Under the pieces are notes generated by a model, which saw only the letters and a list, made by a program, of their open reading frames with translations, was not told the origin of the DNA and searched no databases. Below are positions 1 through 6,485 of a stretch of DNA of 6,485 bases, piece after piece (the first letter of the stretch is position 1; each line of letters opens with the position of its first letter). Source of the stretch: Desulfobacterales bacterium (GTDB taxonomy: Bacteria; Desulfobacterota; Desulfobacteria; Desulfobacterales; JAHEIW01). The stretch lies in contig JAQYWI010000253.1 of assembly GCA_030145015.1 (NCBI GenBank), forward strand, positions 1 to 6,485, read 5' to 3'. The position numbers were made by a program, and so were the translations under genes.

Positions 1-45
1 TGGTCTCGATTATCGGCTTTCGGGAGATGTCCCATGTTATAAATT

Positions 46-240
46 CGAAATCCGAATATCGCCTGATTTTATAAAATTGGTCGAAACAAAATCGAATTTA
101 CAAAATTCCAATGACAAAAACAAAAGCGGCCTTCCAGGGTGCATGAGCTCTGAAAGGTTTAGAACATTGGAATATTCGAATTTTGAATTTGTTTCGAGTT
201 TCGGCCTATTTAATAAAATCAGGCGTGCTTCGAATTTTCG
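46..240. repeat. Long imperfect palindromic (MITE-like or REP-like) intergenic element
   Basis: The left arm (about 46-113) and right arm (about 165-240) are imperfect reverse complements. Two perfect blocks anchor them: CGCCTGATTTTAT at 60-72 with its complement at 213-225, and ATTCCAATG at 105-113 with its complement at 165-173. Between these, GAAAC/AAATTC-type words pair with small indels. The 51-nt centre can itself fold (CCTTCCAG at 130-137 against CTGAAAGG at 150-157, one mismatch), so the unit could form one long stem. The arms are rich in TTCGAA and CAAATTC words, which I recall as dispersed intergenic repeats in environmental bacterial genomes; I could not check this. No target-site duplication and no coding sequence are visible. 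It lies just beyond the fhs terminator. Bases 1-45 show nothing I can assign. Confidence 0.7.
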
Positions 241-247
241 CTGAGGG

Positions 248-282
248 AAAAAAAGAGGCCCGAGAAAATCTCTCGAACCTCT
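248..282 (-). terminator. Intrinsic terminator of fhs
   Basis: Read on the minus strand, AGAGG-TT-CGAGA pairs with TCTCG-GG-CCTCT across a 5-nt loop (stem arms 271-282 and 254-265, with an internal 2x2 mismatch). A run of seven T follows, seen as A248-254 on the plus strand. It starts 27 nt after the fhs stop codon, where a Rho-independent terminator for that gene is expected. The plus-strand reading lacks a comparable T tract next to the stem, so it looks one-directional. Confidence 0.88.
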
Positions 283-309
283 CCATATTTTAAGGTTTTA
301 GATACTAGC

Positions 310-2073
310 CTAAAATAGTCCCGACACCTGGCCGGTCTTGCTGTCGACGTCCACCCGTCTAAATGCCGGGTTGGAGCCGGTTCCGGGCATCAGGCTGATG
401 GTACCGGCGCAGGGACACAGAAACTTCGCACCGGAATAGATCAGCACGTCCCGAACGGGCAGCGTCCAGCCTTTGGGCGCACCCTTGAGGGTCGGGTCGT
501 GGCTCAGGCTGAGATGGGTTTTGACCATCATGGTTGCAAAGTCGGCGTACTTGGGATCGTCCTCGAGCATCTTGGCCTTGGCCGCGGCTTCCGGGGTCCA
601 GGCCACACCGTCCGCACCGTAGACTTCCTTGGCGATCAGGTCGACGCGGTCGCGCAGTTTCATCTCCAGCGGATACAGGAATTTGAAGTCGTTTTCTTCT
701 TCACAAGCTTCGACGACGGCATCGGCGAATTCCAGGGCACCTTCGCCGCCCAGTTCCCAGTGTTTGGACTCGGCGCAGCGGGCACCGGCCGCCTCGGCGG
801 CCTTGCGGACAATGTTACATTCCGCATCCGTATCGGTGTAAAACCGATTGATGCACACCACCGGGTTGATGCCGGCCTTGCGGATGGTGTTGATGTGATG
901 CACCATGTTCACGCAGCCTTTTTCAACCATTTCCAGGTTCTCTTTGGTGTACGCATCAGGCATGGCGATGCCCGGTGTCACTTTGGGTCCGCCGCCGTGG
1001 CTTTTCAGCGCGCGGATGGTGGTGGTCAGAACCGATACATGCGGTTTCAATCCGCTGAAGCGGGATTTGACGTTCCAGAATTTTTCAAAGCCGATATCGG
1101 CGCCGAAGCCGGATTCGGTGATGTGATAGTCGAAGAGTTTCAACCCAACACGGTCGGCGATAATGGAGGACTGGCCGACGGCGATGTTGGCAAACGGTCC
1201 CGCATGCACCATGCAGGGGTTGTATTCGGCGGTGCACATCATGGTGGGGTTGATGGTGTTGCGCATAAAAGCGGTCATGGCATTGCCGACTTCGAGGTCA
1301 CCGGTGGTCACCGGCTTGCCGCTCTTATCGAATGCCACCGTGATGTTGTTGAGCCGTTCTTTCAGATCGGCCAAATCGCGGATAACCGACAGGATGGCCA
1401 TACACTCGGAACCCACGGCGATTCCGAACTTGGACTGCATCGTAAAGCCGTCCATACGGCCGCCGATACCGATAATAATGTTGCGCAGGGCCTGGGCGCA
1501 AAAGTCGATGATCCAGCCCATCTCTATGCGGGTGGGATCGATATTCAGACGCGGCATGCCGGTCAACCGATCCAGCTGTTCATCGTTGTAGTTGCGCTCA
1601 TGCTGCATGCGCGAGGTCATCGCCACCATGGCCAGGTTGTGGGCATTCATGATGTCGTTAATGTCGCCGGTCAGACCCAGTGAGAACTCGGTCATGGGAA
1701 TCAGCAGGGAGTTGCCACCACCGGCAGCAGTTCCCTTGACGTTCATGGTGGGGCCGCCGGAGGGCTGGCGCAGCGCGCCACCCACGTTCATACCGCGTTT
1801 GCCGAGGCCTTCCATCAAACCGCAGGAAGTGGTGCTTTTGCCTTCTCCCAGCGGCGTCGGCGTGATGGCGGTCACCTCGATGTATTTGCCGTCCGGTTTG
1901 TCTTTGAGGCGCTCGATGATCTTAAGAAAATCAAGCTTTGCCAGCCTGCCCATGGGAAGCATTTCATCTTTTTCCAGCCCCAGTTTCTCTCTCCATTCAT
2001 CCGGTGTCGGCATGTTCGGTTCAGCTGCCTCTGAGATCTGCCAGTCTGCCATTTTCACTGCATCATAAGCCAT
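310..2073 (-). CDS. fhs: Formate--tetrahydrofolate ligase (formyltetrahydrofolate synthetase)
   Basis: This cytosolic enzyme makes 10-formyltetrahydrofolate from formate, ATP and tetrahydrofolate. It feeds purine and C1 metabolism and, in many anaerobes, the methyl branch of the Wood-Ljungdahl pathway. The 587-aa product has the P-loop [11 protein letters not shown] (71-81, K79), LTGD (134-137), HAGPFANIA (290-298), SGFGADIG (321-328), [10 protein letters not shown] (353-362), INRF (408-411), W439 before [14 protein letters not shown] (518-527) and the family-typical C-terminal GLF. Length is near the usual 555-590 aa for stand-alone enzymes, so it looks complete. The first ATG has a strong AAAGGAGG site 9 nt upstream. 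Oddities: the usual LREPS motif reads LRQPS (101-105), and GIKGGAAGGGY reads [11 protein letters not shown] (111-121). It appears monocistronic with its own terminator. Family assignment is secure. The direction of use (acetogenic or oxidative) cannot be read from the sequence. Confidence 0.96.
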   Translation of the reverse strand: MAYDAVKMADWQISEAAEPNMPTPDEWREKLGLEKDEMLPMGRLAKLDFLKIIERLKDKPDGKYIEVTAITPTPLGEGKSTTSCGLMEGLGKRGMNVGGALRQPSGGPTMNVKGTAAGGGNSLLIPMTEFSLGLTGDINDIMNAHNLAMVAMTSRMQHERNYNDEQLDRLTGMPRLNIDPTRIEMGWIIDFCAQALRNIIIGIGGRMDGFTMQSKFGIAVGSECMAILSVIRDLADLKERLNNITVAFDKSGKPVTTGDLEVGNAMTAFMRNTINPTMMCTAEYNPCMVHAGPFANIAVGQSSIIADRVGLKLFDYHITESGFGADIGFEKFWNVKSRFSGLKPHVSVLTTTIRALKSHGGGPKVTPGIAMPDAYTKENLEMVEKGCVNMVHHINTIRKAGINPVVCINRFYTDTDAECNIVRKAAEAAGARCAESKHWELGGEGALEFADAVVEACEEENDFKFLYPLEMKLRDRVDLIAKEVYGADGVAWTPEAAAKAKMLEDDPKYADFATMMVKTHLSLSHDPTLKGAPKGWTLPVRDVLIYSGAKFLCPCAGTISLMPGTGSNPAFRRVDVDSKTGQVSGLF

Positions 2074-2082
2074 CTATACAGT

Positions 2083-2090
2083 CCTCCTTT
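2083..2090 (-). promoter_or_regulatory. Strong Shine-Dalgarno site of fhs
   Basis: On the minus strand AAAGGAGG lies 9 nt before the ATG at 2071-2073. It is a near-perfect anti-16S match and fixes the start codon. It is much stronger than the sites of the two exporter genes, which fits high expression of a central metabolic enzyme. Confidence 0.9.
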
Positions 2091-2199
2091 CGAATTATTA
2101 ATAAATTTGTTGAGAAACGGATTCATTATCTCCGTTAAAAGCGCTTAAAAAAGATCTTGCTTATCATCTGCTTTTTCTTTTGGCAAGAGAATTATTACG
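2091..2199 (-). other. A+T-rich leader or promoter region of fhs
   Basis: This non-coding stretch between the fhs ribosome site and the palindromic element should hold the fhs promoter. The best -10 candidate on the minus strand is GATAAT (2125-2130), but no good -35 lies 16-18 bp upstream. TTGCCA (2181-2186) resembles a -35 but has no matching -10. Two short perfect palindromes are present, AAGCGCTT (2139-2146) and TTATTAATAA (2095-2104). Either could be an operator or chance. I see no riboswitch-like architecture and no intrinsic terminator for the upstream exporter operon. Confidence 0.35.
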
Positions 2200-2434
2200 G
2201 CAGGCATCAGGCGTTAGGCATCGGGCATCAGGCATTAGACGCCGGGTTGCCGGATGCAGGCGTCAAGTGTCAGTAAACAGAAAACAGAAGTCAGAGGACA
2301 GAGGACAGAGAACAGCGATGGTGACTCGAGATCAACAAACTACCTTCTGCTTTCTGCACTCCGACATCTGTCTTCTGACTTCTGACATCTGCTCACTGAA
2401 GCCTGAGACCCGCTGCCTAACGCCCGCTGCCTGC
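2200..2434. repeat. 235-bp palindromic element of short degenerate words, overlapping the end of the exporter gene
   Basis: The outer arms 2200-2233 and 2401-2434 are 34-bp inverted repeats that match at 29 positions. Each is built from tandem degenerate GGCATCAGGC/GGCGTTAGGC words. The inner parts are tandem CAGA-rich words: 2275-2314 on one side (CAGAAGTCAGA at 2285-2295, then repeated GGACAGA), and their complements at 2342-2392 (TCTGACTTCTG at 2374-2384). The middle (about 2315-2341) is unpaired. No target duplication is visible. A single-stranded transcript could fold into a long hairpin. The right arm covers the last 18 nt of the 665-aa exporter gene. I recall similar word-built palindromes in Desulfobacterota intergenic DNA, from memory and unverified. 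An open plus-strand frame across it is a by-product of the low stop density of these words. Confidence 0.8.
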
Positions 2435-4414
2435 ACTTTCATTTTGCAGCCGGCTGAGACGATAGTAGAATCCTTGCCTGTCCATCAGCTCGGCATGGGT
2501 GCCGCTTTCGATAATGCGGCCCCGGTTCAAGACCAAGATTCGGTCGGCATGGCGCACGGTGGATAGCCGATGGGCAATGATTATTGAGGTTCTGTTTTGC
2601 ATGAGTTTTTCAAGGGCCTGCTGGATCCACAGTTCGGTCTGCGAATCGATATATGAAGTGGCTTCATCAAATAAAATCAGCTGGGGATTTCTGGCAAATG
2701 CTCTGGCAATCGAAATCAGCTGGCGTTCCCCGCTCGAGACGGATGTGCCGCCCGCAGACAGAAACGTTTCCAAACCATCGGGCAGGCGTTGGATCAAAGT
2801 TTGGCAGTTTGCGGCATCGATGACTTCCTGAACTTTTTTTTCCGTGAAGCCCCGGGTGTTATCGAATATGTTTTCCCGGATGGTGCCGGAAAACAGAAAC
2901 GGCTCTTGCATTACCAGCGCTATTTTATCCCGAAAAACAGCAGTATCTAATTCTCTGATATCGATATCATTGATGAGGATGCGGCCGGCGGTCGGGTCAT
3001 AGAATCGGGGGATCAAATTGACAAGCGAAGTTTTCCCGGCCCCGGTAGGGCCCACCACGGCGACCGTTTCCCCGGCCTTAATACGCAAGGATACGTTTTT
3101 GAGGATCTTTTCGTCACCGATATAGCTGAAGGAAACATCTTCAATTCTGATCTCATGAATACCGTCCCAATTCGGATCCCTGCTCGGCGGCTTTGCTTGC
3201 GGCAATGTATTTTGGGTATCCAGAATCAACAATATTCTTTCGGCCGAAGCCATGGCATTTTGCAGAATATTGTATTTTTCCGCCAGATCCCTTATGGGCC
3301 TGAAAAACATTCTAATATACGAAATGAATGCCACCAGCGTTCCCAGACTGAGGGCTCCATTTAGAACCCGGCTGCCGCCGTAAAAGATCACCAGGGCAAC
3401 GGCAATGACGCCCAGCAGCTCGATGATCGGCATAAAAACGGCCAGTACGTGTATCTGTCGCATGCCGGCCAGATAATTATCATGATTTAGCTTATGGAAC
3501 TTTTTGTAATTTTCCGATTCCTGGCGCATGAGTTGAATGACACCGATGCCTTCGATGGTTTCGGCAAAGCGGGTGTTAATTTCGGCTATTTTAATTCGCA
3601 GGACCCGGAAGATATCCCGGGCCTTTACCGAAAATTTAACAGAAGCGTAGACCACAATCGGCAGGACGGTGAACGAGACCAGGGCGAGCTTCCAGTTGAG
3701 AACCAGCATCACCGCAGCAATTCCCACAAGCAGGAAAAAGTCTTTGAATACCAGAGAAATTACCGAGGTAAATAACTCATGCATATTTTGGACGTCATTG
3801 GTCACCCGGGTCACCAGGCGGCCGACCGGGTTGCGGGTGAAAAATTCAATTGCCAGATTCTGCACATGATTAAAAAGCCGCATCCTCAAATCATGCATGA
3901 TCATGTGACCGCAGTATTCCATAATCATTTTTTGGCTAAAATTAAGAATGAAATTTAATATTACGACTGCCAGGAATATCGCTGCCAGCATGCCGAGACC
4001 CGCAACATCGTTTTGGCGTAAAATTTTCAAATCGGATTTTTCGAGGCGCTTCATCGCATTAAATGAAATAAAGGCTGTTTGGCCTTCAATTTTAAACAAC
4101 GCTTTGTATTTCTCCACAATTTTGCGTTGCCGGGGGTTCTTTAGATCTACTTTGAGATACCTGTTTCCGGTTTCAGCGGTCTGCAAACCCTCTCCAACCC
4201 TACCCTGGGTTTGCGGTACGATATAGCGGTCAATGGCAACCTTGGTAACATACGGCAGCGCAAGATCCAGAGCGGTTATGCCCAGAACCAAAACAATAGA
4301 CCACAATATCATAAGCTTATATGGGCGGATAAACGGATAGAGGCGTTTTAACAGCTTGACATCATATTGTTTGCCCAGCTGGCTTTCCTCAAAATATCCA
4401 TAATCAGGATGCAT
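2417..4414 (-). CDS. Heterodimeric ABC exporter, subunit with catalytic Walker B Glu and extracellular insert (YheH/BmrD-like)
   Basis: This inner-membrane half-transporter (665 aa) should pair with the 584-aa subunit encoded just upstream and export a hydrophobic or amphipathic compound; the substrate is unknown. An N-terminal six-helix membrane domain (helices near 33-57, 139-160, 217-239, 241-260, 322-347 and 355-378) is followed by an ATPase domain: A-loop Y431, Walker A GPTGAGKT (455-462), Q503, signature SSGER (560-564), Walker B LILFDE (579-584, E584 catalytic), D-loop SYID (587-590), switch H615. The signature departs from LSGGQ. A charged stretch of about 75 residues (65-138) lies between helices 1 and 2, facing outside, as in B. 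subtilis BmrD (YheH, about 673 aa). The ATG has AGAGGG 5 nt upstream and overlaps the preceding gene by 11 bp. The last residues, AGSGR, and the stop lie inside a repeat arm. Confidence 0.93.
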   Translation of the reverse strand: MHPDYGYFEESQLGKQYDVKLLKRLYPFIRPYKLMILWSIVLVLGITALDLALPYVTKVAIDRYIVPQTQGRVGEGLQTAETGNRYLKVDLKNPRQRKIVEKYKALFKIEGQTAFISFNAMKRLEKSDLKILRQNDVAGLGMLAAIFLAVVILNFILNFSQKMIMEYCGHMIMHDLRMRLFNHVQNLAIEFFTRNPVGRLVTRVTNDVQNMHELFTSVISLVFKDFFLLVGIAAVMLVLNWKLALVSFTVLPIVVYASVKFSVKARDIFRVLRIKIAEINTRFAETIEGIGVIQLMRQESENYKKFHKLNHDNYLAGMRQIHVLAVFMPIIELLGVIAVALVIFYGGSRVLNGALSLGTLVAFISYIRMFFRPIRDLAEKYNILQNAMASAERILLILDTQNTLPQAKPPSRDPNWDGIHEIRIEDVSFSYIGDEKILKNVSLRIKAGETVAVVGPTGAGKTSLVNLIPRFYDPTAGRILINDIDIRELDTAVFRDKIALVMQEPFLFSGTIRENIFDNTRGFTEKKVQEVIDAANCQTLIQRLPDGLETFLSAGGTSVSSGERQLISIARAFARNPQLILFDEATSYIDSQTELWIQQALEKLMQNRTSIIIAHRLSTVRHADRILVLNRGRIIESGTHAELMDRQGFYYRLSRLQNESAGSGR

Positions 4415-6158
4415 TTACGCCCTCTTCAATTTCTTGGAGTTGAAATGTTTTGGCATAATATTGATTGGTAACAATCAATTCCCGGTGCGTGCCGCGTTCA
4501 ATTATGCGTCCTTTCTCCATGGCCATAATTTGATCCGCAAAACTCACTGCAGAAATGCGATGGGAAACAATGATAATCGTCTTTTCACCGATCATGGACT
4601 TGATCATATCGATAATGGCGGTCCCTGTTTCCAGGTCAACCTGGCTGATGGGATCATCCAGAACTAAAACACCGCCTTCCCGGAGCAGGCAGCGGGCCAG
4701 AGCGATGCGTTGCTTTTGACCGCCGGAGAGGATAACCCCTTTTTCACCGACAATGGTTTCAAAGCCTTTCGGAAAGGAGCGGATCGTATCGTAGAGCGCT
4801 GCTTTTTGGGTTATCATTTTCAGTTGAGTTTCTTTGATTAAGGGATTGCCGAAAGTGAGATTTTCCCGGACGGTTCCGGCGAATAAAAAGGGCTCCTGGG
4901 GCATATAGGCAATTTTGGATCTCAAATTGTCAATCTGTAATGACCGGACATCTTTGCCGTCAAGAAAGACAGTCCCCCGGGACACGTCATATAATCTGGG
5001 GATTAGACTCAGCAGCGTTGTTTTTCCACTGCCGGGAGGGCCGACAATGCCTAATGCTTTTCCGGGCGCCACCTTCAGTCGAATTCCTGAAAGTACCGCT
5101 GCGTTTCCGGCAGCATTATGATTATAAGCAAAATCAACATCCTCAAAAACGATTCCACCTTGGATTTGATCCAGGGCCACGGCATCCGTTCGATTTGTAA
5201 TTTCAGGCTGGGTTTCCAAAATGCGGTTGATTCGATCCAGCGAAGCCCGTCCGCGCTGAATCAAATTGGTGACCCAACCCAGGGCCATCATGGGCCAGGT
5301 CAATATTCCCAGATAGCTGATAAAAGCCACAAAGTCGCCCGGCGAAATGGTCATGGCAATGGTTTGGCGCCCGCCAAGGTAGAGTACGATAGCCAGGCTT
5401 AAATTTGTAAAAAGAAGCAGCATCGGGAAAAAAGACCCCACAATTTTTACCAGGCCCAGGTTTTCTTTAATGTATTCTTTTGAGACCGCCTTGACCCGGG
5501 CGGCTTCCTTTTCTTTACGGTTATGGGCTTTGATTATGCGAATTCCGGCAAAGCGCTCCCGGATGACCTCCGTCAGATCTGAAAAAGCGGCCTGAACGGC
5601 TTGATAGCGGTGGTGCATTTTTTTACTGAAAAAAAGGGTGCTGATGGTAATCAGCGGCATGGGGATCAATACAAAAAGGGTCAGGGTTACATTGATATAG
5701 AGCATAAAGCCGATGGCGGCGGCACCCAGCACGATGGCATCGTTTAAGGCCACCATTCCCATTCCCGTTGCCATTCGGATTTGTTGGATATCATTGGTGG
5801 CATGGGCCATTAAATCGCCGGTTGGGGTGCGATCGAAATAAGATGCCGACAGGGTCTGGATGTGGGTAAAAAGGCGGTTGCGCAGGCCCTCTTCAACGCG
5901 ACGCGATGTTCCCAGCAGACAGCGTCGCCATACATACCGAAAGGCACCAATCAGCACGGCAATGACCGCCATGTAGATCGCATAAACCAGCAGCTGCCAT
6001 AGATCGAGGTGCAAATCCGTTAGCCCGTCAACTGTCCATTTAATAATGCGCGGAATAAAAAGCTGCAACACGTCCACAATAATTAAACTGAGCAGACCGA
6101 TGGCAATTTTCCTGCGGTTTTCTTTAAAATATGGTTTGATTAATACGATGGATTTCAT
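4404..6158 (-). CDS. Heterodimeric ABC exporter, subunit with degenerate Walker B and intact LSGGQ (MdlA/YheI/BmrC-like)
   Basis: This is the first gene of the exporter pair, a 584-aa inner-membrane half-transporter. Six membrane helices are predicted by eye (about 16-36, 52-75, 133-155, 157-176, 240-262, 272-296), with the family motif PTGDLMAHATND (112-123) between helices 2 and 3. The ATPase domain has A-loop Y345, Walker A GPPGSGKT (373-380), Q421, intact LSGGQ (477-481), Walker B VLVLDD (497-502), D-loop SQVD (505-508) and switch H533. D502 replaces the catalytic Glu, so its own ATP site should be inactive or slow, while its LSGGQ completes the active site of the partner. Length matches YheI (about 585 aa) and E. 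coli MdlA (about 590 aa). The ATG fits family N-termini, but no Shine-Dalgarno site is seen before it and no better start is available. Multidrug or lipid export is typical of relatives; the substrate here cannot be named. Confidence 0.93.
   Translation of the reverse strand: MKSIVLIKPYFKENRRKIAIGLLSLIIVDVLQLFIPRIIKWTVDGLTDLHLDLWQLLVYAIYMAVIAVLIGAFRYVWRRCLLGTSRRVEEGLRNRLFTHIQTLSASYFDRTPTGDLMAHATNDIQQIRMATGMGMVALNDAIVLGAAAIGFMLYINVTLTLFVLIPMPLITISTLFFSKKMHHRYQAVQAAFSDLTEVIRERFAGIRIIKAHNRKEKEAARVKAVSKEYIKENLGLVKIVGSFFPMLLLFTNLSLAIVLYLGGRQTIAMTISPGDFVAFISYLGILTWPMMALGWVTNLIQRGRASLDRINRILETQPEITNRTDAVALDQIQGGIVFEDVDFAYNHNAAGNAAVLSGIRLKVAPGKALGIVGPPGSGKTTLLSLIPRLYDVSRGTVFLDGKDVRSLQIDNLRSKIAYMPQEPFLFAGTVRENLTFGNPLIKETQLKMITQKAALYDTIRSFPKGFETIVGEKGVILSGGQKQRIALARCLLREGGVLVLDDPISQVDLETGTAIIDMIKSMIGEKTIIIVSHRISAVSFADQIMAMEKGRIIERGTHRELIVTNQYYAKTFQLQEIEEGVNAS
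4420..4425 (-). promoter_or_regulatory. Ribosome-binding site of the second exporter gene, inside the first
   Basis: AGAGGG on the minus strand lies 5 nt before the ATG at 4412-4414, within the last codons of the 584-aa gene, whose TGA is at 4404-4406. The 11-bp overlap with a start ahead of the stop suggests translational coupling, suited to making two subunits in equal amounts. Spacing is slightly short. Confidence 0.65.
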
Positions 6159-6236
6159 GATATTCGGTACATTATGATGGCAAGCGGTATAAATCCAGTT
6201 GATGACAAAAAGGGTGTCTGCCGGCGAATGTCGTTG
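6159..6236 (-). other. Short leader upstream of the exporter operon
   Basis: This non-coding stretch lies between the first exporter start codon and the palindromic element. On the minus strand CATAAT (6171-6176) resembles a -10 box, but no -35 is properly spaced; TTGTCA occurs further up at an unsuitable distance. If CATAAT were used, the transcript would begin only a few bases before the ATG, which would fit the lack of a Shine-Dalgarno site but is speculative. The operon promoter may instead lie in the repeat or beyond the window. Confidence 0.2.
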
Positions 6237-6429
6237 GAAGTGGTTTCAAAACCCCAGATCAGGTTCAAGGGCCCCGCTGAAGCGGGATTACATGTCTGAT
6301 CTAAACAGATTAATGTATGCATCAAGGCGCAGGCCGATCGATAACGCGCAGCATACATGGGTATGTGAGCATTTATCGGAGGCCTGCAACGCAGCCATTG
6401 GGCCTTAGATGGGGTTTTGAAACCACTTC
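6237..6429. repeat. 193-bp palindromic element with perfect 20-bp terminal inverted repeats
   Basis: The ends are exact inverted copies: GAAGTGGTTTCAAAACCCCA at 6237-6256 and its complement at 6410-6429. Inside are a perfect small hairpin, CCCGC-TGAA-GCGGG (6273-6286), and a larger nested hairpin in which GCAGGCC (6329-6335) pairs with 6381-6387, CGATAA (6339-6344) with 6373-6378, and CATAC (6352-6356) with 6361-6365 around an ATGG loop. It has no plausible gene and no clear target duplication. It looks like a non-autonomous mobile or REP-like unit whose transcript would be highly structured. It lies just upstream of the exporter operon, so it could influence that operon's transcription. The remaining bases, 6430-6485, show nothing I can assign. 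Confidence 0.8.
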
Positions 6430-6485
6430 TAAACTGTGACGCCGCAGACAGCCTCATCATAGCATGGATTGGGCATTAGATATTG

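Noticed and set aside
499..1683. 394-codon plus-strand open frame opposite fhs
   Set aside because: It is the antisense shadow of a well-supported fhs gene. The His- and Gly-rich translation matches no family I recognise, and long antisense frames are common opposite G+C-rich genes.
2139..2160. Possible exporter-operon terminator near AAGCGCTT and the T-run on the minus strand
   Set aside because: The palindromes AAGCGCTT and AAGATCTT have no loop, and no G+C-rich stem immediately precedes the T-run, so it does not meet intrinsic-terminator form.
2275..2392. Possible CRISPR-like array of CAGA words
   Set aside because: Units are short (about 7-11 nt), degenerate and contiguous without unique spacers, and they reverse orientation about the centre. 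It is a palindromic repeat.
2180..2566. 128-codon plus-strand open frame across the exporter-fhs gap
   Set aside because: It runs along the tandem words of the 2200-2434 element and then antisense into the exporter gene. The repetitive Arg/Gln-rich translation reflects the repeat, not a protein.
2417..6158. An operon that includes fhs as part of an exporter-linked pathway
   Set aside because: The genes are co-directional but separated by a 343-bp gap containing a large palindrome, and fhs has its own strong ribosome site and terminator. No functional link can be seen.
6155..6460. 101-codon minus-strand open frame whose TGA overlaps the exporter ATG as ATGA
   Set aside because: Nearly two thirds of it lies within the 6237-6429 palindrome. 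The translation has no recognisable domain and an irregular composition, and there is no ribosome site. The overlap looks accidental.

Overview
The window holds three complete protein genes, all on the minus strand, separated by short intergenic stretches that are each largely filled by a different palindromic repeat. In transcription order (right to left) they are two overlapping ABC-exporter half-transporter genes (4404-6158 and 2417-4414) and a formate--tetrahydrofolate ligase gene, fhs (310-2073), which ends at a clear intrinsic terminator (248-282).

The sequence suggests a free-living anaerobe of the Desulfobacterota (former Deltaproteobacteria, Desulfobacterales-like). This is an inference. 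It rests on the divergent stand-alone Fhs, the style of the exporter pair, and intergenic repeats built from words such as CAGAAGTCAGA and GGCATCAGGC, which I remember as common in genomes of that group. No rRNA or other phylogenetic marker is present. fhs looks richer in G and C than the exporter genes and the intergenic DNA, by eye only.

Region by region: 1-309 carries a long A+T-rich imperfect palindrome (about 46-240) followed by the fhs terminator. 310-2073 is fhs, with a strong Shine-Dalgarno (SD) sequence at 2083-2090. 2091-2416 is an A+T-rich leader (2091-2199) plus most of a 235-bp palindromic element (2200-2434), whose right arm runs into the end of the exporter gene and supplies its last five codons and stop. 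2417-6158 is the exporter operon, with an 11-bp gene overlap. 6159-6485 contains a third palindrome (6237-6429) with perfect 20-bp terminal inverted repeats.

The exporter genes encode two non-identical subunits. The 584-aa subunit has an intact LSGGQ but Asp in place of the catalytic Walker B Glu. The 665-aa subunit has the catalytic Glu but a degenerate SSGER signature. Together they predict one functional and one degenerate ATP site, the arrangement of heterodimeric exporters such as TM287/288 and BmrC/BmrD. Fhs acts separately, activating formate onto tetrahydrofolate for C1 metabolism, and in such an anaerobe possibly in the Wood-Ljungdahl methyl branch. Nothing in the sequence links the two functions. 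I see no convincing new system. The most unusual points are the repeat-derived C-terminus of the 665-aa subunit, the three different palindromic elements in 6.5 kb, and the changed signature residues in Fhs.
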